Source: Pseudomonadota bacterium
GTDB taxonomy: Bacteria > Pseudomonadota > Gammaproteobacteria > Burkholderiales > Thiobacillaceae
Length of the DNA stretch: 11,043 bases
Direction of reading: 5' to 3'
NCBI GenBank assembly: GCA_021836225.1
Contig: JAKBJA010000146.1
Location: forward strand, 1 to 11,043
Shown here: positions 6,509-11,043 of the stretch, in pieces
Position numbering within the stretch: the stretch's first letter is position 1
Layout of the letters: each line of letters starts with the position of its first letter
Program-made: the position numbers and the translations under genes
The notes under the pieces: model-generated
Told to the model about the DNA's origin: nothing
What the model saw: the letters and a program-made list of their open reading frames with translations, nothing else
The model's database searches: none

Positions 6509-7402
6509 TCACCGTTTTTCCACAGGCACGCTGATGACACCCTGGCTGGCACCAAAGCTGCCGCCGGGGCGCAGCGGTGCCGTGGACGGCACGGCGCGGA
6601 AGCTCAACACTTCCGGCCCATGCCTCGGCCGCAGGATGGCGAGCGTGTAGCCCGGCAAAGGCTGACGCGCCGCGATGCGGCGCAGGTCGTAGGCGAAGTC
6701 GGTGAAGCGCGCCAGGCTGCCGGATTTTCGGTGCAGCTGCGGAAAATCGAAGCGCCAGCCATCGCGCTGCCAGCCGCCGTGCTTGCGCACCAGGCGGTAC
6801 AGCCAACGCTCGATGCCGCCGGTCAGGCGGAAGTAGTTGGCGTCGATGGTCAATACCAGGCTCTCTTCGAGCACACCGGCGTAGAACCAGTCCGGCAGGA
6901 TCAGCTCGATGCCCAGCGGCCGGCCCTGGCCGTCGGCGCGCTCCTTCCACTCGTTGATCCACGAGAAGCGATGCAGACGCCGAGCATTGTGCTGACGGAT
7001 CGACGTGGCTACGCTGGTGGACTGCAAGCGATCCAGCGCCGCCTTGAGGCGCTGGTAGTCGCGCAGCGACGTGCCGCGGCCGATGAAGCGCAGGATTTCG
7101 TAGGGTGTGGCCGCCATCAGCCGTGACGAGCGAATGCCCGCATCGCGCGCCTCGACGATCTGGCTCGCGGCCCAGATCAGAATGTCGGCATCCCATATCG
7201 TCGCCAGGCCATGTTCGGCCGTGCCTTCGACCCGCACCGTCACGCTGCCGGTGCGAAAGTCGATTGGCACCGTGCGCTTGCTCTTGGCCAGCGAGAAGAA
7301 CGGGTAGGCCATCAGGTCCTGCGCGTCGCGCGCCGGCAGTTCGCCCGAGAAGGCATGGAACAGTTCGAGCTGCTCGCGCCGCGGATCGCGCCCGATGGTC
7401 AT
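6509..7402 (-). CDS. repA: Replication initiator protein A (RPA family)
   Basis: A 297-aa protein matching the plasmid/ICE RPA-type initiators, which bind iterons and start replication of the circular form. Characteristic blocks are DLMAYPFFSLAKSKR (about 29-43), VRVEGTAEHGLATIWDADIL (56-75), AATPYEILRFIGRGTSLRDYQRLKAALDRLQ (about 96-126, the winged-helix region), FSWINEWKE, GIELILPDWFYAGV and YFRLTGGIERWLYRLVRKHGG. The C-terminal ~40 residues are less conserved. Length is normal and the frame is intact. The ATG at 7402 has only a weak GGA upstream but is the only start in this frame giving the usual N-terminus; it lies 21 bases after the HTH gene stop, so the two are probably co-transcribed. 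Three iterons sit just past its stop codon. Confidence 0.92.
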   Translation of the reverse strand: MTIGRDPRREQLELFHAFSGELPARDAQDLMAYPFFSLAKSKRTVPIDFRTGSVTVRVEGTAEHGLATIWDADILIWAASQIVEARDAGIRSSRLMAATPYEILRFIGRGTSLRDYQRLKAALDRLQSTSVATSIRQHNARRLHRFSWINEWKERADGQGRPLGIELILPDWFYAGVLEESLVLTIDANYFRLTGGIERWLYRLVRKHGGWQRDGWRFDFPQLHRKSGSLARFTDFAYDLRRIAARQPLPGYTLAILRPRHGPEVLSFRAVPSTAPLRPGGSFGASQGVISVPVEKR

Positions 7403-7423
7403 CAGTAACGGTGTCCACGCCGA

Positions 7424-7723
7424 TCAGCGCGAGCCGGGGCGGCGCGCGGCGTGTTGTTCGGTGTACTGCGGATCGGAGGTCATCTCGAAGCTGCGCGCGT
7501 CGGCCCACGCTTCGAGGTCGGTGATGGCATACATCACGCGCCGGCCGAATTTGCGAAAGCGCGGCCCGCCGCCGATGACGCGCTGCTTCTCCAGCGTGCG
7601 CGGCGACAGCCGCAGGAATTCGGCGGCTTCGTTGTTAGTCAGGTAGCGCGCAGACTGCGTGGTCTGGGCAGGCTGCTGGGTGGTAGCGGGTACGGGATAC
7701 GGCCGTAACGGTGCGGGTCTCAT
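7424..7723 (-). CDS. AlpA/excisionase-like helix-turn-helix protein
   Basis: A 99-residue protein from ATG 7723. After a Pro/Gln/Thr-rich N-terminal tail of about 25 residues comes a MerR-like winged helix-turn-helix of the AlpA/Xis kind: RYLTNNEAAEFLRLSPRTLEKQR, then a GGGPRFRKFGRRVMYAITDLEAWADAR wing and second helix. Such proteins act as excision factors or as activators of excision and replication genes. ATG 7723 is preferred over the ATG at 7738 because GGAG stands nine bases before it. It is followed at 21 bases by repA, which suggests that it controls or is co-regulated with replication. The whole domain is present. Whether it bends att sites or regulates a promoter cannot be read from sequence. 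Confidence 0.87.
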   Translation of the reverse strand: MRPAPLRPYPVPATTQQPAQTTQSARYLTNNEAAEFLRLSPRTLEKQRVIGGGPRFRKFGRRVMYAITDLEAWADARSFEMTSDPQYTEQHAARRPGSR

Positions 7724-7809
7724 GGCAAGGGGCTCCATCGGTCAAGATCGCCGACGAAGCAATCGCCGCCGGATGGAAGCAGTCTCGGGAAAGCCAGGCG
7801 TGCTGCGCA

Positions 7810-7840
7810 GGGACGTTTTGCGACAGCGTGCTAACGTCCC
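7810..7840 (-). repeat. Hairpin spanning the stop codon of the DUF2285 gene
   Basis: GGGACGTT at 7810-7817 and AACGTCCC at 7833-7840 are perfect 8-bp inverted arms with a 15-base spacer. The leftward DUF2285 stop codon (7831-7833) lies at the stem edge. No T-run follows leftward, so it is not a classic terminator; it may partly limit read-through to the HTH gene or protect the mRNA end. Confidence 0.45.
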
Positions 7841-8604
7841 GGTGTGGTGCCGCCGGGTTGTAGCAGGTGACGGTAGCCGCCACCCATGAGCGTCTGACCC
7901 CGTCGGATGAGGCGGCGAACCTGGGCGCGCAGATCGCTGTCGTCATACCAGCGCTCGGCGACGGCGGTGATGCCGAACAACACTTCGGCCACGCCGCGCT
8001 GCGACGCACCGGCCAGCGTGCCATCAAGCGCCTGCAGGGTGCGCATGTGGAGCATGGCCGTGCGGCCAGGTCTGTCCGTGGCGATCGCGCTGTGGTGCGC
8101 GTTGTCGGCGTCTAGCATTGCCAGATCGGCTTCGATTGCGCGCCAGTGCTCGCGAAGCTGGCGACCGGCGCGGACGGCATAGGCATAAGGCATGCCGTCT
8201 TCCAGTGCGGGCGATATCGCCATGCGCAGCTTGCGGTCGACGAGCTGGGTGGTCAGCACCAGGCGCTTGCCGTCGTGCGTCAGGTGCTTGCGGCCGGGGA
8301 AGTGCCAGAGGTGGAACGGCAGCGCATCATCAGTGGGATCGGCATCCGGATAGACCTGGACTACCGAGGAGGGATCAGGGAACCAGTCGGGGTGCGCGTC
8401 GCGCGCATCGCGCGTGGGGTCTTCCAGCAGGCGCAAGCACCAGCGATGAGCCTCGTACTGAGGGCGTCGTCGGTGGCGTTGCCAGACGCGCCGGTATTCC
8501 GGGTTGCGCCGCAGATACTCCCAAGCCAGCGCGGGTCCGTCCAGATGCAGGACGTACAGGTATGCAGCGCTTGGATGCCAGTGAACGGCGCTCGAATCGG
8601 CCAT
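7831..8604 (-). CDS. DUF2285 domain protein with DUF6499-like N-terminus
   Basis: A 257-aa cytoplasmic protein of a family found in ICEs beside AlpA-like and RepA genes. The N-terminal part (about 8-45) has WHPSAAYLYVLHLDGPALAWEYLRRNPEYRRVW, the DUF6499-like block; the middle and C-terminal part (FHLWHFPGRKHLTHDGKRLVLTTQL, MAISPALEDGMPYAYAVRAGRQLREHWRAIEA) is the DUF2285 type. Related small proteins in some rhizobial ICEs control excision and transfer, but this longer form is not characterised as far as I know. ATG 8604 is clearly the start: AAAGGAGGT, a perfect Shine-Dalgarno, lies eight bases upstream. This ribosome site is far stronger than those of its neighbours. It leads the HTH-repA group, with a 107-base gap to the HTH gene. 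A regulatory role is inference from context and family neighbours. Confidence 0.85.
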   Translation of the reverse strand: MADSSAVHWHPSAAYLYVLHLDGPALAWEYLRRNPEYRRVWQRHRRRPQYEAHRWCLRLLEDPTRDARDAHPDWFPDPSSVVQVYPDADPTDDALPFHLWHFPGRKHLTHDGKRLVLTTQLVDRKLRMAISPALEDGMPYAYAVRAGRQLREHWRAIEADLAMLDADNAHHSAIATDRPGRTAMLHMRTLQALDGTLAGASQRGVAEVLFGITAVAERWYDDSDLRAQVRRLIRRGQTLMGGGYRHLLQPGGTTPGR

Positions 8605-8611
8605 GGCGAAA

Positions 8612-8620
8612 CCTCCTTTC
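8612..8620 (-). promoter_or_regulatory. Perfect Shine-Dalgarno site for the DUF2285 gene
   Basis: Leftward AAAGGAGGT matches the full anti-Shine-Dalgarno sequence and ends seven to eight bases before ATG 8604. It decides this start over the ATG at 8637, which lies upstream of the site. Confidence 0.85.
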
Positions 8621-8784
8621 GGATGGAAGGAAATCAATCGACAAGGTGGCCGACAATGGGCCGGGCATTCGCACTATTTGCGACTGCATTGCGCCGTTGC
8701 TGTACTGAGTGGCGATCAATGCAAAAAAGGTCTGGACCCAGACCCAAGAAGACGCAATGCGAACCGTTGTGGCATCGCACGGTG

Positions 8785-8831
8785 TGGCCCGTCAGCGACG
8801 GGCCATCGGGGGTCGATCAATCGTTGATCGA
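8785..8831 (-). terminator. Tandem hairpins at the 3' end of the left DUF2958 gene
   Basis: Two perfect short-loop dyads stand back to back. TTGATCGA/TCGATCAA (8813-8820 and 8824-8831, 3-base loop) overlaps the stop codon, and TGGCCCGTC/GACGGGCCA (8785-8793 and 8797-8805, 3-base loop) follows it. The second is a strong 9-bp stem. No T-run follows leftward, so termination would be atypical or the structures may stabilise the mRNA end; they do separate this gene from the DUF2285 gene. Confidence 0.5.
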
Positions 8832-9164
8832 TCCGTCGGCCCGAGCCAGCCGAGCGTATTCAGACAGCCGTCGCCTTGGCGTGAAATGCAGATCGCGTGC
8901 GACGGCCAGATTTCGTGGCCCGCGAATGCTTTCCAGGACAGAGAGCTGAACGTGGCCGAGTTCCGGCGTGCCCATCCCGAGGTCGATCAGGCCGAAAGCG
9001 GTGTCGCCATCGCCGGGATCGAGTTCGGTCAAAAGCCAGGTCGCGTGCGCGTCCAGAGTGAACAGCTTGACGACCGGCAACGGGTCGCGCTTCTCGCCGC
9101 GCGCGGCGGCGGCGCCGTTGTCCAGCAGTTGGGCGCGTTGTTCGTCGGTGATGAGTGGTTTCAT
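8817..9164 (-). CDS. DUF2958 family protein (left copy)
   Basis: A 115-residue soluble acidic protein of the DUF2958 family, common in ICEs and plasmids and of unknown function. Conserved blocks are LITDEQRAQLL at the N-terminus, PVVKLFTLDAHATWLLTELDP (about 30-50), AFGLIDLGMGTPELGHV (56-72) and RDLHFTP (about 90-96). The frame is open to 9299, but ATG 9164 gives the standard start seen in the second copy. The ribosome site before it is poor (no GGAG), unlike the second copy. A paralogue of equal length lies at 9798-10145, about 58% identical by hand alignment, with the XRE gene between them. Tandem hairpins follow its stop. I infer a shared regulatory or anti-host-defence role is possible but cannot support one from the sequence. 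Confidence 0.87.
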   Translation of the reverse strand: MKPLITDEQRAQLLDNGAAAARGEKRDPLPVVKLFTLDAHATWLLTELDPGDGDTAFGLIDLGMGTPELGHVQLSVLESIRGPRNLAVARDLHFTPRRRLSEYARLARADGSIND

Positions 9165-9467
9165 GGTCGCTGCGCGCAAGTGGCCACGATCAACGGGCGT
9201 TGGTTTTGCGCAAACGTGCTGATGCGCCAAAGCGTGACTGTGAAAATGCGCTTCTGCGCCAAGTCGCCAAAGCGTATTCCACCGAATCCGTGGATGCACG
9301 AATCGGCGAATGCGTAGGCACGGAACCTATGATTTCAGCAAATGCGGTTTTCAGCATAGACACGCCCGCAACAAGTCCCAGCAGAGAAGACTAGCGAATG
9401 AACACTATAGATTGTAGTCCTATAGGGCGCCATCGGGTGTCATCGTCGTTTTACATGAAACGATTTG
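9165..9467. promoter_or_regulatory. Divergent intergenic region between left DUF2958 and XRE genes
   Basis: The genes on either side point away from this 303-base stretch, so it must hold at least two promoters. It contains an exact 11-base direct repeat, CGCCAAAGCGT, at 9225-9235 and 9265-9275 with a third partial CGCCAA at 9257-9262, near the DUF2958 side. Near the XRE side is the twin CTATAG element. A leftward TACAAT inside the latter is a fair -10, but no good -35 accompanies it. The part from about 9280 on is less GC-rich than the neighbouring genes. Confidence 0.5.
9405..9425. promoter_or_regulatory. Candidate XRE operator: paired CTATAG
   Basis: CTATAG at 9405-9410 and again at 9420-9425 are 15 bases apart start to start. 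Because each hexamer is itself palindromic, the pair forms both a direct and an inverted repeat around a 9-base spacer. It lies 43 bases before the XRE start, where an autoregulatory operator is expected, and overlaps a possible leftward -10. Confidence 0.45.
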
Positions 9468-9755
9468 ATGACCTCGAAAAACTCATTCCCTGCAGCGCTC
9501 AAGACAGTCAGAAAAGCCCGTGGCCTCAGCCAGGAAGCTTTCTCCGACGTGTCGAGCCGCACATACATGAGTTCGCTCGAACGTGGCCTGAAAAGCCCGA
9601 CCTTGAGCAAGGTCGCCGAGCTATGCGAGGTCATGGACGTGCATCCGCTCACGCTGCTGACGCTGGCCTATGGTGGCGACAGCAAGGGGGTGGGTGAAGT
9701 CATCGAGCGCGTGCGGCGCGAGCTGGCCACCATTCAAGCCAAGAAGGGCAAATAG
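9468..9755 (+). CDS. XRE/Cro-CI-family transcriptional regulator
   Basis: A 95-residue DNA-binding protein. Residues about 7-62 form an XRE helix-turn-helix domain: FPAALKTVRKARGLSQEAFSDVSSRTYMSSLERGLKSPTLSKVAELCEVMDVHPLTLLTLA, with the recognition region around SSRTYMSSLERG. The C-terminal tail, EVIERVRRELATIQAKKGK, is helical and basic. It is a short regulator without a protease or effector domain. ATG 9468 is chosen; a TTG lies one codon earlier and neither has a clear Shine-Dalgarno, so expression may be low. It is the only rightward gene among the backbone genes, divergent from one DUF2958 copy and convergent with the other. This fits the phage-like repressors that keep ICE excision and transfer genes off, but the target here is inferred. 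Confidence 0.9.
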   Translation: MTSKNSFPAALKTVRKARGLSQEAFSDVSSRTYMSSLERGLKSPTLSKVAELCEVMDVHPLTLLTLAYGGDSKGVGEVIERVRRELATIQAKKGK

Positions 9756-9760
9756 GCGAG

Positions 9761-9788
9761 AAAAGGGCGCTGCCCAGCGGCAACGCCC
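9761..9788 (-). terminator. Rho-independent terminator of the right DUF2958 gene
   Basis: Read leftward, GGGCG and TGCC pair with GGCA and CGCCC across a 4-base loop (one mismatch), followed directly by TTTTCTC. It lies ten bases beyond the DUF2958 stop (9798) and just after the XRE stop on the other strand, so the same stem sits between two convergent genes; only the leftward direction has a T-run. Confidence 0.72.
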
Positions 9789-9797
9789 GCGTGACGG

Positions 9798-10145
9798 CTA
9801 TGTCACGATGCGCCCAGTAAGACGCGCTTCACGCGTATAGGCACTGATCGCCTTCGTTGCAACGAAGTGTAGATCTCGCTCGACTGGAATGCCAAGTCGG
9901 CCACGCACCGATTGCAGTTCGGCCAGGCTCACATAGCCCAATTCCGGGAAACCGTGCCCCAGGTCGCACAGCCCGAAAGCATGGTCGTGGTCGTGCGGAT
10001 CGATCTCGGTGAGCAGCCAGGTCGCGCCCGCGTCAGGGGTGAACAGCTTGACCACAGGCGGTGGATCGAAGTTGTCTTTGTCGAGGGACCGCCGGCCGTT
10101 GGCCAGAAGTTGCGCGCGTTGTTCGTCGGTGATGAGCTTCGTCAT
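9798..10145 (-). CDS. DUF2958 family protein (right copy)
   Basis: A second 115-residue DUF2958 protein, with LITDEQRAQLL, PVVKLFTPDAGATWLLTEIDP, AFGLCDLGHGFPELGYV and ERDLHF as the shared blocks. Differences from the left copy fall mainly in residues 18-27 and in the C-terminal 25. ATG 10145 follows AAGGAGA with good spacing, so this copy should be translated better than its paralogue. The frame stays open to 10199 but adds a poor N-terminus. It is followed by a terminator with a T-run and is preceded by 514 gene-free, hairpin-rich bases that may act as its leader. Function of the family is unknown; many ICEs carry one copy, so the pair may be a duplication with divergence or two independently acquired copies. 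Confidence 0.88.
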   Translation of the reverse strand: MTKLITDEQRAQLLANGRRSLDKDNFDPPPVVKLFTPDAGATWLLTEIDPHDHDHAFGLCDLGHGFPELGYVSLAELQSVRGRLGIPVERDLHFVATKAISAYTREARLTGRIVT

Positions 10146-10659
10146 GGTCTTCTCCTTGGAAGGATTCAGGGCGGGATTGCCCGAGACCGCGACGAGCACG
10201 GCGCAGCGCAGCTGTCAGGGTTCGCAGACGGCCGCAGGACGCCAGCGTGCAAGGCACGCGCAGACCTTGACGGCGAGAACGCCGTGATAAGGTGAAGGGA
10301 ACAGCAAGCCCGCCCCCACCGTTACCCGCTACAGCAAGCGAAGCGCGCAGGCGTCAGTGATGGAAGCCGAAGGGGCGAGACGCCAAAGGCGGCTCGATGC
10401 GCAGCACGACAGCGCGCCCCGGCATCAGCCGGGGGACGCACGGAATCTCCAATCCCTGAAAAGTTCGAAACCGCTTCCACGCGAAACAGCGGATGCACAA
10501 AACCGGCTCCGTGCATTGACTGATTTCCACGGAATCGAAGATTCGTGAAAGCGGCTTGCCGTCGATGCACGAAGCTGCAATTGCGTTTTTACGGAAATGC
10601 GTCCAACGGAAACTGAACTCGAAAGCGCCCCGCCGGTCAGCGGGGCGCGAAGGGGGCGA
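10146..10659. other. Gene-free, structured intergenic region; candidate RNA or leader
   Basis: No convincing gene lies here, but it is full of dyads. CGAG-AC-GCC-AAA-GGC-GG-CTCG (10376-10396) folds as a two-part stem. CCCCGGC-ATCA-GCCGGGG (10417-10434) is a perfect 7-bp hairpin. ATGCAC (10493-10498) pairs with GTGCAT (10511-10516), and CAC-G-GAATC-GAA-GATTC-GTG (10528-10547) forms a bulged stem. ACAGCAAGC is repeated at 10301-10309 and 10331-10339. The block at about 10330-10435, with adjacent small stems, resembles a folded RNA. It could be the 5' leader of the right DUF2958 gene, an independent small RNA, or a protein-binding region. Direction is undetermined. Confidence 0.45.
10621..10648 (-). 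terminator. Rho-independent terminator of the DUF736 gene
   Basis: GCGCCCCGC at 10625-10633 and GCGGGGCGC at 10640-10648 are perfect 9-bp arms with a 6-base loop. Leftward the stem is followed by TTTC and starts eleven bases past the DUF736 stop, so it should end that transcript before the structured region. Confidence 0.8.
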
Positions 10660-10965
10660 TCAGTCGCCCTTGCTGCGCGACCAGATCAGGTTGTGCGCGC
10701 CGTCCTCGCCTTCGACCAGGCGGGCATAGATGGTTGCCGGGAACGACGGATCGTCCAGGGTCGCTGACAGGTAGGGCCGCTCCGCCTTGCTGATTTTCTT
10801 CCACGCCGCGCCGATCTCGAAGTTGCCGGCGACGATGCGGTAGTCGGGGGCGTTCTCGCTCTCCTTGGCGTTCGGAATGATCTTGACTTTGACGTTGAGC
10901 GTCAGGGTGCGAACCGTGCCGGTGAAGCTGTCGTTCTGTGCGGTGAAGGTGCCGATGTTTGCCAT
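10660..10965 (-). CDS. DUF736 family protein
   Basis: A 101-residue protein of DUF736, a family of small proteins in ICEs, plasmids and some alphaproteobacterial genomes, with unknown function. It begins MANIGTFTAQNDSFTGTVRTLTLN, continues with VKIIPNAKESENAPDYRIVAGNFEIGAAWKK, and ends in PYLSATLDDPSFPATIYARLVEGEDGAHNLIWSR, the whole being mainly beta strand by appearance. Length is typical and nothing is missing. ATG 10965 is well supported by AAAGGAGAT upstream. The gene has its own strong terminator, so it is probably a separate, well-expressed unit. It is predicted cytoplasmic. Its co-occurrence with DUF2958 and ParA/RepA genes marks it as backbone and not cargo; a specific function cannot be given. 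Confidence 0.92.
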   Translation of the reverse strand: MANIGTFTAQNDSFTGTVRTLTLNVKVKIIPNAKESENAPDYRIVAGNFEIGAAWKKISKAERPYLSATLDDPSFPATIYARLVEGEDGAHNLIWSRSKGD

Positions 10966-10988
10966 GATGAATCTCCTTTTGGTGGTGC

Positions 10989-11011
10989 AAGGTCGCGCCC
11001 ATCGCGGCCTT
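10989..11011. repeat. Inverted repeat upstream of DUF736
   Basis: AAGGTCGCG at 10989-10997 and CGCGGCCTT at 11003-11011 pair over nine positions with one G-T wobble and a 5-base loop. It lies just upstream of the DUF736 ribosome site and could be a leader hairpin or an operator. Confidence 0.35.
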
Positions 11012-11043
11012 GTCGGTGATCCGAAGGGCGAGGTACGGGCGGG

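Noticed and set aside
6300..7508. 402-codon - strand frame overlapping repA
   Set aside because: Same strand but another frame over conserved RPA coding sequence; low-complexity Arg/Ala-rich translation and no domain.
8146..9317. Two long + strand frames (8146-8949 and 8709-9317) across DUF2285 and DUF2958
   Set aside because: Both lie opposite well-supported conserved genes and show no recognisable motif.
9398..9697. 99-codon + strand frame overlapping the XRE gene
   Set aside because: It runs in another frame over a clear XRE helix-turn-helix and has no recognisable motif.
1..11043. tRNA, rRNA, integrase gene, att sites, type IV secretion genes, or a defence system
   Set aside because: I looked for each on both strands and saw no supporting motif; these parts of the element, if present, lie outside the window.

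Overview
The window reads as the maintenance and mobilisation core of an integrative and conjugative element (ICE), or a related mobilisable plasmid-like element, from a GC-rich proteobacterium. The gene set (DUF3363-type relaxase, TraF-like peptidase, DUF2840, ParA, RPA-type replication initiator, AlpA-like HTH, DUF2285, DUF2958, DUF736) is typical of elements in Xanthomonadaceae, Burkholderiales, Pseudomonas and relatives. I cannot name the species. No integrase, tRNA, att site, type IV secretion genes or CRISPR array is visible, so both element ends lie outside the window.

Layout, left to right. (a) 1-1599: a rightward MocR-type regulator (GntR-like HTH fused to an aminotransferase fold), with codon use unlike the rest; it looks like cargo or flanking DNA. 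(b) 1600-2093: a scar holding a degraded leftward IS3-family transposase fragment. (c) 2094-4052: leftward relaxase, preceded by a gene-free, inverted-repeat-rich stretch (4053-4371) that is the best oriT candidate. (d) 4372-6303: leftward four-gene block parA, small RHH protein, DUF2840, traF-like peptidase; each junction is a 4-base ATGA overlap. (e) 6304-6526: a compact origin-like segment with a perfect DnaA box, an AT-rich stretch and three 13-bp iterons, just downstream of repA. (f) 6509-8604: leftward repA, AlpA-like HTH and DUF2285/DUF6499-like regulator. (g) 8817-10145: two leftward DUF2958 paralogues (about 58% identical by hand alignment) flanking a rightward XRE regulator, with a twin CTATAG operator candidate. 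(h) 10146-10659: a gene-free, hairpin-rich stretch, then a leftward DUF736 gene with a clear terminator and strong ribosome site.

How they may work together: XRE, AlpA-like and DUF2285 proteins probably control whether the element is quiet or excised; RepA with the iteron/DnaA-box segment could replicate the excised circle; ParA and the RHH protein would stabilise it; relaxase and TraF-like peptidase serve DNA processing and pilus maturation. DUF2840, DUF2958 and DUF736 travel with such elements but have no established function. I do not see a wholly new system; the most rewarding targets are the origin-like segment, the DUF2958 pair around the XRE gene, the oriT candidate and the structured 10.2-10.6 kb intergenic region.
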